Assembly (NCBI GenBank): GCA_900319985.1
Contig: ONQL01000044.1
Span: 1-26,252 of the forward strand
DNA length: 26,252 nucleotides
Reading direction: 5' to 3'
DNA from: an uncultured Methanobrevibacter sp.
Lineage (GTDB): Archaea > Methanobacteriota > Methanobacteria > Methanobacteriales > Methanobacteriaceae
Shown here: positions 8,401 through 18,002 of the stretch, piece after piece
Layout: the number at the start of each line of letters is the position of its first letter
How positions within the stretch are numbered: the first letter of the stretch is position 1
The notes under the pieces: generated by a model
Told to the model about the DNA's origin: nothing
Database searches by the model: none
What the model saw: the letters and a program-made list of their open reading frames with translations, nothing else
Program-made: the position numbers and the translations under genes

Positions 8401-11400
8401 AAGCTTCTGAAAAATATTTCAATGAGCTATTGACGCAGGAAGTCGACTCAACAGTTCTGACACCGGATTTAAATGGAAATGAAGATGAGGGAGAATTGGT
8501 GTCAATCACAAAAAATATCAATCCGGAATTGATTAGGGAATTCTGTGCAGATGAGCGAATAAGTCCTAATGTCCTGTTCATGGCAAGTACCATATTGAAC
8601 CTGAACAAATACACATTTTCCGATAAGACATTGATAACAACTATCTTCAATGGCAGGTCAAGCCCTAATTACTTCAATACACAAGGATTTTTAGTTAAAA
8701 CTTTGCCTATACTGTCCGTCAATGAAGATAGAGACATTACTGTTAGGCAGTTTTTAAGTCAAATTGATGGAATATGGAAAGAAACTATCCAGCATGCCGA
8801 TTATCCTTATATTAAAATTGCTGAAAAGTTTCAGTTAAAACCGGAATTTATGTACACATACAATAATCGTGATGAGCAGATTATCGCCATAAACGATAAA
8901 GAATATCCATATATCCATCTGGAAACTCAACAGACTGATTATAAAATCACTTTTGACATTAATGAAAGTGAAGACAATATTGAATTACACATACTCTACA
9001 ACAATCAGCTATACAGTGAAAAATACATTAAAGTATTCTTGAACAGTGTTTTAAGCATTATAACTCAGTTCATTAATGACAATGCCGGAAATATAAGAAT
9101 CAATGATATTGAACTGAATAAGAATTATGAATTGCCTACTTTCACCCCCGTGGAAAATCCTTTCATACACAAACGCTTTGAAGAGCAGGTTGAATCAAAT
9201 CCCGACAGCATCGCACTTGTTGCAGAAGATGCTACATTAACTGCAGACGAACTTAACCAAAAGGCAAACAAAATCGCAAACGCATTAATCAAAAAAGGAG
9301 TAAAACCTAAAAACAATGTCCTTGTAATGCTTCACAGAAACAGCGACCTAATAGCATCAATACTGGGAATACTGAAAGCGGGATGTGCATACATTCCAAT
9401 AGACCTTGAATATCCTCAGGACAGAATTGATTATATCTACGAAAACAGTCAGGCGGACTACATCATTTCAGACGAGGACAAAGAAAACACCCTGAACATC
9501 AAGGAACTGCTCAAAGAAACAAATACCGAAACTCCGGACATTGAAATTACCCCTGATGATTTGGCATACATGATTTACACATCAGGTTCGACAGGAAATC
9601 CAAAGGGAGTAATGATTTCACACGAAAACATCTGTAACGAAGTGCAAAATCCAAAATCACAATACGAAAGCTTATTATGTATTACAACAATTTCCTTCGA
9701 CGTGGCTATGGATGACATATTCACAGCACTTGCAAACGGAATAAAACTCATATTTGCAAACGATTCCCAAATCAAAAATATACCGGAACTAACCAAATTA
9801 ATCAATGACCACAAACCAGAAGTTGCTGATTTTACACCGTCCAGACTGGCGTCACACCTCGAAGTGGACGAATTCTGCAAAGCAATAAGCTGTTTGAAAT
9901 GCTTATTCCTTGGAGGAGAACAATTTTCAACCAAAGTATATGAAAACTTCAGAAAACACTCCGATGCAATCGTATACAACAGTTACGGGTCAACAGAAAC
10001 CACTATCACATCAAACAACAAAGAAGTCACAGACGTCAATGACATAACCGTCGGATATCCACTATACAACTATGTCACCGACGTGCGTGATATCGATGGA
10101 AAACTCCTACCTTACGGAGTAATGGGTGAATTATACATCGGAGGTGTCGGTGTAGGTAAAGGATACTATAACATGCCGGAAAAAACCGAGGAAGTATTCA
10201 TGATCATTAATGATATCTCATACTACAGAAGCGGAGACTACGCAATCTCAAGACCTGACGGCGAAATAGAACTCCTCGGAAGAATCGACAATCAAATCAA
10301 ACTCAGAGGACTGAGAATAGAAATCGGAGAAATCGAATCCAACATTAACAAATTCCCGTCCGTAAAACAGACTGTTGTTGTAATCAGAGAAATACACAAC
10401 AATGATCATTTATGTGCGTACTATACTGCTGACGATGAAATTGATACATCCCAATTAAAAGACTTCCTGAAAGACAAGTTAACCAATTATATGATTCCTA
10501 CTGCATACATGCAGCTAGATGAAATGCCTCATACACCGAACGGTAAGACAGACCTGAAGGCACTGCCTCAACCAAAACTTGACCTGGAAAACATCAAAGC
10601 AGAAAATGAAACCGAAGAAAAACTCTTTGAAATCGCAGCAGAGCTTGTAAATACCAATAAGTTCGGCGTAACCGATGACTTATATGCAATCGGATTTACA
10701 TCACTGATATTAATGAAATTCAATTCATTAATCTTTGCGGAAACAGGGGTTAATCTGGATATTTCAACATTATTCAACGATCCAACAATCAGAAAACTCG
10801 CATCACAAATAAGAAAGAGCGATGACAAATCTGATTTAGAAGAATTTATAAAATTAGCAGATGAATTGGATTACTTCCCATTGACTGACAATCAATTAGG
10901 TGTATACTACGAGTGTATGCAAAATCCAGATGAAATAAAATATACCATGCCTACAGTTTTAAGACTTGACAGTACAGTTGACGCAGCCAAATTGAAGGAA
11001 GCCATAATCAAGACCGTTAACGCCCACCCATACATCAAAACCAGAATCATAACCACCGATGACAGCACACTAAAACAATATAAAAACAATGATGCTGAAA
11101 TAGATGAAATTGAAATCGTTAAAGTCGATTCAATAACAGACGATGAAATCATCAAAAACGATGTAAAAGCATTTAATTTCGGCGACGAACAATTGTTCAG
11201 ATTCAAAATATACCAAACCCCTGATGAAACAGTACTGTTCAGTGATTTCCACCACATAATCACAGACGGCGAGTCACAAATCAACTTCTTCACAGATGTT
11301 GCAAACGCATATGATAACAGAGAAATATCTGAAGAGATTGTAGACGGCTATGTATACAGCCTCATTGAAGAAGATGTTAAAAACAGCGAAAAATACGAAA

Positions 11401-13988
11401 AATCCAAGCAATTCTTTGATGAAAAACTCTCACAGGAAATCGAATCAACCGTACTGACACCAAACCTAAACGGAAACCCGGACGAAGGCGAACTGAAAAC
11501 AATCATTCAGGAAATCGATCCGGAAAATATTAAGGAGTTCTGTAATGATTATTCAATGAGTCAAAACGCTTTGTTTCTGTCTGCACTCACATTGACATTG
11601 AATAAATACACATTCACAGACAATACATTGATAACAAGCATATTCAATGGAAGGTCCAACCCATATTACTACAACACACAAGGATTCCTGGTAAAAACAC
11701 TCCCTTTAATATTCAACAACGAAAACAGACAAGCAACTATCAAAGAATTTATCAAAGGCATCGACCAAGTGTGGAAAGAGACAATAAACCATAGTAAATA
11801 TCCATATACAAATATAGCAAATGATTATCAGTTAAAACCAGAATTTTTCTTCTCATATCAGGAATTCCTTAAATCAGAAGAGATTATAATAAATGATAAT
11901 GTTTATGAAGGATATGAATTGAGTTCTGATGACATTTCCGCAACAGCTTATAAAATCAACTTTGATATCTTCGCATATGAAGACAACATCAAATTCAAAT
12001 TGGATTATAACGACAAGTTATATAGTGAAGATTACATCAAAAAATTCATAAAATCCATCAATATAGTCTTAAACCAATTAATTGAAAGCGATATTGACAA
12101 AATAATGATTAATGAAATAGGACTGGAAAAAGAACATGAATTGCCTACTTTCACCCCTGTTGAAAATCCATTAATCCACAAGCGATTTGAAAATCAGGTT
12201 AAAGCAAACCCAGACTACATTGCTCTTGTAGCGGAAGATGCAACATTAACTGCAGAGGAACTTAACCAAAAAGCGAACAGGATTGCTAATGCCTTAATCA
12301 AAAAAGGAGTAAATCCAAGAAATAATGTTCTAGTAATGCTTCCAAGAAACAGCGACATGATAGCATCAATAATTGGTGTTTTAAAAGCTGGATGTGCATA
12401 TATCCCAATAGATATGGAATATCCTGAGGAAAGGATTAACTATATCTATGAAAACAGTCAGTCAGACTACATAATATCCAGCAAAACCGATGGCAACTCA
12501 TTAGATATCAAAGAACTGCTTGAAGAGGAAAACATCGAAAATCCGGATGTTGAAATTACACCTGACGATTTAGCATACATGATCTACACATCAGGATCAA
12601 CAGGAAAACCAAAAGGAGTGATGATATCACACGAAAACATCTGTAACCAAGTGCAAAACCCAAAATCACAATACAAAAGCTTGCTATGTCTTGCAACAGT
12701 ATCATTCGATGTATCAGTAGACGACATGTTAACTTCACTTTCAAACGGATTAAAACTAATTCTCGCAAGCGATATTCAAATTAAAAATATTCCGGAATTA
12801 ATTGAACTAATAAGAAACGAAAAACCAGAAGTATCAGAAATCACACCTTCAAGACTCGCATCATATCTAGAAGTACCAGAATTCTGTGAAGCAATCGACT
12901 GCTTGAAATGTGTATTCCTCGGAGGAGAACAGTTCTCAACCAAAGTATACGAAAACTTCAAGGAATACTCAGATGCAATTGTATACAACAGTTACGGACC
13001 GACTGAAACCACAATAACCTCAAACAACAAAGAGGTTACAGATATCAATGACATAACCGTCGGTTACCCACTACACAATTATGTTACTGACGTGCGCGAT
13101 ATCGATGGAAAACTTCTGCCTTATGGCGTTATGGGTGAATTATATATAGGAGGTACAGGAGTAGGTAAAGGATACTACAACATGCCGGACAAAACCGAAG
13201 AGGCATTCCTAACAATTAATGGCATCCCATACTACAGAAGCGGAGACTATGCAATTTCAAGACCTGACGGCGAAATAGAAGTTCTCGGAAGAATAGACAA
13301 CCAAATCAAACTCAGAGGACTGAGAATAGAAATCGGAGAAATCGAATCCAACATTGGCAGATTTCCTAAAATTAAAAATACCGCTGTTGTAATCAAGAAA
13401 ATCAACAGCAGTGAGCATTTATGTGCTTACTTTACCGGAGAGGAAGAAATTGACATCAATCTCCTTAAACGTTACCTGCAAAACAAGCTGACCAAGTATA
13501 TGGTTCCGACCGTCTTCATGCAAATTGATGAAATGCCTCAAACCCCTAACGGCAAAACAGACATTAAGGCATTGCCTGAACCTTCATTGGCACTTGACTT
13601 TGTTGAACCTGAAAGTGAAACCGAGAAAAAGATATTCAGGCTCGTTTCATCACTTACAAGCGCAGAAAAATTCGGTATTACAGACGATTTATACGCTTTA
13701 GGATTCACTTCATTGACATTGATGAAATTGAATTCAATGATTTACAATGAAACTGACGTAAACATTGAAATAACCGATCTGTTCAACAATCCAACAGTCC
13801 AAAGCCTTGCTGATAAGGTTGACAATAACATAGCAACACAAATTGATATTCCGGAAATCATCAAGACTGCAGAAACAATGGATTTATTCCCATTAACATC
13901 CAATCAGTTAGGTATCTACTATGAATGTAAGCAAACAGAAGAAATCTCGATACTGTTGAAGCGCATCCATATCTCAAAACAAGAATAA
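5475..13988 (+). CDS. Non-ribosomal peptide synthetase, modules 1-3 and start of module 4 (frameshifted end)
   Basis: This 2837-residue protein carries a vestigial condensation C-lobe (1-220), A1 (about 227-700), T1 (phosphopantetheine Ser746), C2 (from about 802; HHLITDG at 927-933), A2 (1230-1700), T2 (Ser1743), C3 (from about 1800; HHIITDG at 1926-1932), A3 (2233-2700), T3 (Ser2746), then the first residues of C4. Each A domain has the P-loop YTSGSTG (366, 1368, 2371), YGxTE, a GDYA motif, GRIDNQIKLRG and the A10 lysine (694, 1691, 2694). T1-T3 read GFTS rather than GGxS. The A1 pocket has Val415 in place of the alpha-amino-binding Asp; A2 and A3 keep it (Asp1409, Asp2412). The final 20 or so residues are out of frame relative to sister modules, so the stop at 13986 is probably a frameshift product. 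Phosphopantetheinylation must come from a transferase encoded elsewhere. NRPSs of this general kind have been reported in M. ruminantium. Confidence 0.93.
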   Translation: MIDRNINYNRYFLGQLDDFDESTMLSSDLSGNKKPKLNKNELKIKNNEIEEFCKENSISENILFLAGSATALNKFNFSNENLIFHENHIIFTTKFENREISIKDYLMQIQKDYMENIKYCDFSIDEIIKEFNLQPQFYYAFDKNIDFNSFKYKYNFYLNIQKTDEEFILSAHYNDQLYSDEYVSLFLKSINAIINQILSINISKSSLSDISLVEKEEIREFKEVEIPFIHKRFEKQVEENPDNIALISNGERLTYSELNQKSNKIANALIKNGVKAKSNILVMLPRNSNLIASIMGILKAGCAYIPIDPSYPKERIKYIYENSKADHIIADQDFEDSIDVNELLKEENSENPNVDINPDNPAYVIYTSGSTGNPKGVMGSHKNITSVFSKDENNEIYNEYVRMKRNLGISTVSFVAFLVDFMSLTFATTLILANDNEIENIESLTRLIQSEKPDALTFTTPSRLKQYLEYESFAKELPSINYITIGGEMVTKDVLSKLPYDNTNVYIGYGSTETSGFATLEKITDPNNDLTIGKSVHNVISDIRDIDGKTVPQGVMGELYIGGNGVAKGYCNLDDESFLTINKIPYYKTGDYAIETPDGKIELKGRIDNQIKLRGLRIEIGEVESNIAQYPNIKENIVVIKKINNEDHLCTYFTAENKINTSELKEFLKERLTKYMIPTVFMQLDEMPKTPNRKISIRELPKPKLDLELVPPQTETEKTLFKIASDISNTSEFGVTDDLYAIGFTSLTFMKLNAAIYNETGINLNISKLIDSPTIKNIANQIGNTKSGDLDKIIEESKNAKYIPLTANQLGVYYECAQNPDEPQYNLPSIIKFDRTIDAEKLKEAVIKTIDAYPYLKTRIVMHGDELMHKRDDSIAIEDIPIVEVPSISDEEIQTLNAQRFDLLGNQLFRAKIYKTDDEVILFFDIHHLITDGESIDRLFRNFSYAYEGKEIESEIFDGYANALLEAENENGEEYKASEKYFNELLTQEVDSTVLTPDLNGNEDEGELVSITKNINPELIREFCADERISPNVLFMASTILNLNKYTFSDKTLITTIFNGRSSPNYFNTQGFLVKTLPILSVNEDRDITVRQFLSQIDGIWKETIQHADYPYIKIAEKFQLKPEFMYTYNNRDEQIIAINDKEYPYIHLETQQTDYKITFDINESEDNIELHILYNNQLYSEKYIKVFLNSVLSIITQFINDNAGNIRINDIELNKNYELPTFTPVENPFIHKRFEEQVESNPDSIALVAEDATLTADELNQKANKIANALIKKGVKPKNNVLVMLHRNSDLIASILGILKAGCAYIPIDLEYPQDRIDYIYENSQADYIISDEDKENTLNIKELLKETNTETPDIEITPDDLAYMIYTSGSTGNPKGVMISHENICNEVQNPKSQYESLLCITTISFDVAMDDIFTALANGIKLIFANDSQIKNIPELTKLINDHKPEVADFTPSRLASHLEVDEFCKAISCLKCLFLGGEQFSTKVYENFRKHSDAIVYNSYGSTETTITSNNKEVTDVNDITVGYPLYNYVTDVRDIDGKLLPYGVMGELYIGGVGVGKGYYNMPEKTEEVFMIINDISYYRSGDYAISRPDGEIELLGRIDNQIKLRGLRIEIGEIESNINKFPSVKQTVVVIREIHNNDHLCAYYTADDEIDTSQLKDFLKDKLTNYMIPTAYMQLDEMPHTPNGKTDLKALPQPKLDLENIKAENETEEKLFEIAAELVNTNKFGVTDDLYAIGFTSLILMKFNSLIFAETGVNLDISTLFNDPTIRKLASQIRKSDDKSDLEEFIKLADELDYFPLTDNQLGVYYECMQNPDEIKYTMPTVLRLDSTVDAAKLKEAIIKTVNAHPYIKTRIITTDDSTLKQYKNNDAEIDEIEIVKVDSITDDEIIKNDVKAFNFGDEQLFRFKIYQTPDETVLFSDFHHIITDGESQINFFTDVANAYDNREISEEIVDGYVYSLIEEDVKNSEKYEKSKQFFDEKLSQEIESTVLTPNLNGNPDEGELKTIIQEIDPENIKEFCNDYSMSQNALFLSALTLTLNKYTFTDNTLITSIFNGRSNPYYYNTQGFLVKTLPLIFNNENRQATIKEFIKGIDQVWKETINHSKYPYTNIANDYQLKPEFFFSYQEFLKSEEIIINDNVYEGYELSSDDISATAYKINFDIFAYEDNIKFKLDYNDKLYSEDYIKKFIKSINIVLNQLIESDIDKIMINEIGLEKEHELPTFTPVENPLIHKRFENQVKANPDYIALVAEDATLTAEELNQKANRIANALIKKGVNPRNNVLVMLPRNSDMIASIIGVLKAGCAYIPIDMEYPEERINYIYENSQSDYIISSKTDGNSLDIKELLEEENIENPDVEITPDDLAYMIYTSGSTGKPKGVMISHENICNQVQNPKSQYKSLLCLATVSFDVSVDDMLTSLSNGLKLILASDIQIKNIPELIELIRNEKPEVSEITPSRLASYLEVPEFCEAIDCLKCVFLGGEQFSTKVYENFKEYSDAIVYNSYGPTETTITSNNKEVTDINDITVGYPLHNYVTDVRDIDGKLLPYGVMGELYIGGTGVGKGYYNMPDKTEEAFLTINGIPYYRSGDYAISRPDGEIEVLGRIDNQIKLRGLRIEIGEIESNIGRFPKIKNTAVVIKKINSSEHLCAYFTGEEEIDINLLKRYLQNKLTKYMVPTVFMQIDEMPQTPNGKTDIKALPEPSLALDFVEPESETEKKIFRLVSSLTSAEKFGITDDLYALGFTSLTLMKLNSMIYNETDVNIEITDLFNNPTVQSLADKVDNNIATQIDIPEIIKTAETMDLFPLTSNQLGIYYECKQTEEISILLKRIHISKQE
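10293..10345 (+). repeat. 53-base identical block, copy 1 (A8 region of A2)
   Basis: The DNA coding for QIKLRGLRIEIGEIESN is identical, base for base over 53 positions, in A2, A3 and A4, but diverged in A1. It points to recent module duplication or gene conversion. Confidence 0.85.
13302..13354 (+). repeat. 53-base identical block, copy 2 (A8 region of A3)
   Basis: It lies 3009 bases after copy 1, which sets the module period at about 3.0 kb. Confidence 0.85.
13929..13988 (+). other. Frameshift with internal deletion in condensation domain C4
   Basis: Upstream, frame 3 reads LTSNQLGIYYEC as in C2 and C3. The continuing homology (TVEAHPYLKTRIITT) is in frame 2 from about 13952. C3 has 32 codons between YYEC and TVNAHPY; here only 23 bases remain, about 73 fewer, which is not a multiple of three. 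The two frames overlap across 13931-13988. The lost residues are the first strand and helix of the C domain N-lobe. It is either a real deletion or an assembly error within repetitive modules. Confidence 0.8.
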
Positions 13989-14008
13989 TCACCACACCTG
14001 AAGGTGAA

Positions 14009-17000
14009 TTGAGACAGAAAAGATGTGACGATGCTGAAATTGACGAAATTGAAATCGTGGAAATCGACTCCATTACAAACAAAGAGATGATGGATAAGGA
14101 CGTCCAATACATTCCGATTGAAGACACACAACTGTTCAAATTCAAGATTTACAAGACTCCTGATGAAACAGTACTCTTCACAGATATCCACCACATAATT
14201 ACAGACGGCGTGTCACAAGACCTCCTTTTCAAAGACATGATAAGAGCTTACAAACATGAAGAAATCGATAAAGAAAATGTAGACGGATATGCCTATAGCC
14301 TAATTGAAGCAGAAATCAGCGAAAATGAAGTTTCAAAAGAGTATTACAAAAATAGGTTTGCCCAAGGATTCGAATCCACAGTACTTACTCCAAACATAAA
14401 TGGAAATCCGGATGAAGGTAAAATCAAAATTATCTTCGACAGAATCGATTCCAACTTCACAAGAATGTTCTGTCAAGACCACTCCATAAGTCCAAACGTA
14501 CTTTTCATGAGCGCTACAATCTTAACTCTTAACAAGTTTACATTCTCCGACAAGGCTCTGATAACAACCATCTTCAACGGAAGGTCCAACTCCAATTACC
14601 ACAATACACAGGGAATGCTTGTAAAAACACTCCCTATAATGGTTGGAAGCGAAAACAGGTCAATGATGGTAGAAGACTTCATAAAAGTGGTGGACAAATC
14701 ATGGAAAGACGCTCTGGTACACAGCAACTACCCTTATACCAAACTTTCCGAAGAATATCAGCTGAAACCTGAATTCTTCTATGCATACCACGGAGCATTC
14801 GAAACCGACAGCCTTGAAATGGAAGGAAATACATATGCAATGGAGGAACTTGACGGAACCGTAGCAACCGATTACAAAATCAATTTAGACATTTACGATG
14901 ATGGAGACGATATTGGAATTTTAATTGAATACAATGACCAACTGTATACTAAAGACTATGTTAAAGAATTCTTAAATGCATTTAAATACACATTGATCCA
15001 ATTCTTTGTAAACGATATGGACAAATTGAGAATTGAAGATATCGAACTTGCAGCCAACCCGATTCCAGCCGAATTTGAAGAAGTGGTTAACCCATTCCTC
15101 CACAAGCGTTTCGAAGTGCAAGTGGAAGAAAAACCTGACGAAATTGCACTTGTTGCATCCGACGAGACACTCACCTATGATGAGCTCAACAAAAAGTCAA
15201 ACCGCATAGCAAATGCACTGATTAAGAAAGGTGTCAAACCGAGAAGCAACATTTTGATTATGCTCCCCCGTAACAGTGACCTGATTGCTTCAATAATCGG
15301 TGTATTAAAAGTAGGTTGTGCCTTCATACCCCTCGATTTAAAGTTCCCTAAAGAAAGGATTGAGTACATATATGAAAACAGTGAGGCAGATTACATAATT
15401 AATGTAGATGGCCTTGATTTAAATTCACTATCCGTTAAAGAATTGCTTGAAGAGAACAATACAGACAACACAAATGTTGAACTTGATCCTGATGATTTGG
15501 CATACATGATTTATACATCAGGTTCAACAGGAAATCCAAAAGGAGTAATGATTTCACACGAAAACATCTGTAACGAAGTTCAAAATCCAAAATCACAATA
15601 CAAAAGCATATTATGCATTACAACAATCGCATTTGACGTTGCCATGGAGGATATATTTACATCACTTACAAATGGAATCAAACTGGTATTTGCAAACGAT
15701 TCAGCAATAAGAAACATACCTGAACTAACAGAACTAATCAATGAACATAAACCAGAAGTGGCTGATTTTACACCATCCAGAATGGCTTCACACCTTGAAG
15801 TTGACGAATTCTGTGAAGCAATAAGCTGCCTGAAATGTCTATTCCTTGGAGGAGAACAGTTCTCAACCAAAGTATACGAAAACTTCAAAAAATACTCCGA
15901 TGCAGTTGTATACAACGGTTACGGACCAACAGAAACCACAATCACATCAAACATCAAAGAGGTTACCGATTCCAACGACATAACAGTCGGCTATCCACTA
16001 TACAATTATGTTACTGATGTGCGCGATATCGATGGAAAACTGGTGCCTTACGGCGTAATGGGAGAGCTGTACATCGGTGGTGTCGGTGTCGGTAAAGGGT
16101 ACTACAACATGCCTGAAAAAACCGAAGAAGTATTCATGACCATCAATGATATCCCATACTACAGAAGCGGAGACTATGCAATCTCAAGACCTGACGGCGA
16201 AATAGAACTTTACGGAAGAATCGACAACCAAATCAAACTCAGAGGACTGAGAATAGAAATCGGAGAAATCGAATCCAACATATCCAACTTCCCAAATATA
16301 AAACAGGGCGTTGTTGTAATCAAGAAAATCAGAAACAATGAGCATCTGTGCGCATACTTCACTGCAGATGAGGAAATCGACAAGGATGCACTCAAGGAAT
16401 ACTTAAGCGAAAAGCTTACACAATATATGGTTCCGACTGTCTTCATGCAGATTGAAGAGATGCCTCAAACCCCTAACGGAAAAACAGATGTGAAGGCATT
16501 GCCTGAACCTAAACTTGAACTTACATATGTCCCTCCTAAAAACAAGCTCGAGCAAACAATCTGTGCAATATATTCATCCGTTCTCGATATGGAAATTGTT
16601 GGTGCTGAAGACAATTTCTTCGAAATTGGAGGAACATCACTTATAGCATCAAAACTCATTATCGAATTACTCAAACAGGATTATGAGGTGAAATATGATG
16701 ACATCTTTAGAAACCAAACTCCAAGAAAGCTGGCAAGTCTCCTTTCAGGCGATGAAATCTCAGAAGACCTTGACGTTGACATCATTGAAAACTACGACTA
16801 TAGCAAAATCAACAGGCTTCTTGAGAAAAACACCTTTGAAAACTTTGCCAAAGGTACAAACCACGAGTTAGGCAATGTATTACTGACTGGAGTGACAGGT
16901 TTCTTAGGTATCCATGTTTTATATGAATATATCAAAAACGAAGAGGGAACAATCTACTGTATGCTTAGAAAAGGCCAGTTCAATACCTGTGAAGATCGTC

Positions 17001-17986
17001 TAATAGATTTAATGAACTACTACTTCGATGAAGACTTCAGCGACCTTATAGGATCTCGGATAATCCTAAGCGAAGGAGACATAACAAATCTGGATGACTT
17101 CAAAAAGCTAGAAGACTATCCAATTGACACAATAATCAACTGTGCAGCTATCGTAAAACACTACACTCACGACGACTACATTTTCAGAGTAAATGTCGAC
17201 GGAGTAATCAACGGACTTGAATTCGCTGATGTAAACAACATCACATACGTTCAAATATCCACAGTCAGTGTCTTGAACGAATACGCAGAAGATGCAAACA
17301 TTAATGAGATGCACTGTGATGAAAAAACATTATACTGGGGACAAGACCTGTCCAACAAATACCTGAACAGTAAGTTTTTAGCAGAAAGAATGGTGCTTGA
17401 AAAGGCATTAAATGGACTTAATGTAAAAATAATAAGAGTAGGAAACCTTATGGGGCGTCAATGTGATGGAAGATTCCAGAAAAACTTTGATACAAATGCA
17501 TTCCTAAACACTATCAAGGCCATTAAAAACTTGAAGGCAACTATGCCTGCCTTATCTCAAGAAATTACTGAATTAAGCCCAATCGATTATGTGGCAAAGG
17601 CAACACTTGAACTTGCAAAAGCACCAAAAGAAAATATAGTATTCCATGCCTTCAGCGATAAGGCAATACTAATCAGAGATATAATTGATGTTCTCAATTC
17701 ATTTGGATTCGGCATTGAAGAGGTCACACCTGAAGAGTTCAGAAAAATCTATGAAAAGAATATGGGCGAAAACATTCAGGGAATCATTACAGCCGAGTTA
17801 AACATTGATGACTTTGCCAAAGACAATAAAGAAACAGAGGATTCTGAAAATGATGTCTACGACCTTGTAATGATGGACCAAACCTTGAAAATCCTTAAAA
17901 CATTTGGATTCAGCTGGCCGGAATGTGACAAAGAGTATCTTATAAGACTCATCAAACATTTGATTGAAGTAAATTACTTTAATTAG
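14009..17986 (+). CDS. NRPS, rest of module 4 with terminal thioester reductase (probably a fragment of the same synthetase)
   Basis: The 1325 residues comprise C4 without its first part (HHIITDG at 61-67), A4 (about 363-830; YTSGSTG at 502, YGPTE, A10 lysine 825), T4 with a canonical GGTSL site (Ser877), and a C-terminal reductase (about 955-1325). The reductase shows the NAD(P)H motif VLLTGVTGFLGIH (957-969) and the YLNSK catalytic pair (Tyr1118, Lys1122) of extended short-chain dehydrogenases of the NAD_binding_4 type. Such domains free the peptidyl thioester as an aldehyde, sometimes reduced further to an alcohol, so no thioesterase is needed. The first usable start is a TTG at 14009 with AGGTGA only one base before it, a poor arrangement. 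The frame is open back to 13931 and continues C4 homology there, so independent translation is doubtful. The A4 pocket keeps the alpha-amino Asp (543). Confidence 0.9.
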   Translation: MRQKRCDDAEIDEIEIVEIDSITNKEMMDKDVQYIPIEDTQLFKFKIYKTPDETVLFTDIHHIITDGVSQDLLFKDMIRAYKHEEIDKENVDGYAYSLIEAEISENEVSKEYYKNRFAQGFESTVLTPNINGNPDEGKIKIIFDRIDSNFTRMFCQDHSISPNVLFMSATILTLNKFTFSDKALITTIFNGRSNSNYHNTQGMLVKTLPIMVGSENRSMMVEDFIKVVDKSWKDALVHSNYPYTKLSEEYQLKPEFFYAYHGAFETDSLEMEGNTYAMEELDGTVATDYKINLDIYDDGDDIGILIEYNDQLYTKDYVKEFLNAFKYTLIQFFVNDMDKLRIEDIELAANPIPAEFEEVVNPFLHKRFEVQVEEKPDEIALVASDETLTYDELNKKSNRIANALIKKGVKPRSNILIMLPRNSDLIASIIGVLKVGCAFIPLDLKFPKERIEYIYENSEADYIINVDGLDLNSLSVKELLEENNTDNTNVELDPDDLAYMIYTSGSTGNPKGVMISHENICNEVQNPKSQYKSILCITTIAFDVAMEDIFTSLTNGIKLVFANDSAIRNIPELTELINEHKPEVADFTPSRMASHLEVDEFCEAISCLKCLFLGGEQFSTKVYENFKKYSDAVVYNGYGPTETTITSNIKEVTDSNDITVGYPLYNYVTDVRDIDGKLVPYGVMGELYIGGVGVGKGYYNMPEKTEEVFMTINDIPYYRSGDYAISRPDGEIELYGRIDNQIKLRGLRIEIGEIESNISNFPNIKQGVVVIKKIRNNEHLCAYFTADEEIDKDALKEYLSEKLTQYMVPTVFMQIEEMPQTPNGKTDVKALPEPKLELTYVPPKNKLEQTICAIYSSVLDMEIVGAEDNFFEIGGTSLIASKLIIELLKQDYEVKYDDIFRNQTPRKLASLLSGDEISEDLDVDIIENYDYSKINRLLEKNTFENFAKGTNHELGNVLLTGVTGFLGIHVLYEYIKNEEGTIYCMLRKGQFNTCEDRLIDLMNYYFDEDFSDLIGSRIILSEGDITNLDDFKKLEDYPIDTIINCAAIVKHYTHDDYIFRVNVDGVINGLEFADVNNITYVQISTVSVLNEYAEDANINEMHCDEKTLYWGQDLSNKYLNSKFLAERMVLEKALNGLNVKIIRVGNLMGRQCDGRFQKNFDTNAFLNTIKAIKNLKATMPALSQEITELSPIDYVAKATLELAKAPKENIVFHAFSDKAILIRDIIDVLNSFGFGIEEVTPEEFRKIYEKNMGENIQGIITAELNIDDFAKDNKETEDSENDVYDLVMMDQTLKILKTFGFSWPECDKEYLIRLIKHLIEVNYFN
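16229..16281 (+). repeat. 53-base identical block, copy 3 (A8 region of A4)
   Basis: It lies 2927 bases after copy 2. The 82-base shortfall against the first interval fits the roughly 73-base loss seen in C4 plus small in-frame differences. Confidence 0.85.
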
Positions 17987-18002
17987 CTACCGCTGAAATG
18001 AT

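Noticed and set aside
13931..13988. Programmed -1 ribosomal frameshift joining the two NRPS frames
   Set aside because: No slippery heptamer of the X-XXY-YYZ form is in the overlap, and a shift would still leave about 24 conserved residues missing. A deletion explains both facts.
5495..17314. Many minus-strand open frames of 60-140 codons opposite the NRPS
   Set aside because: They mirror the codon pattern of the plus strand, recur at the same module positions, and lack starts with ribosome sites or recognisable domains.
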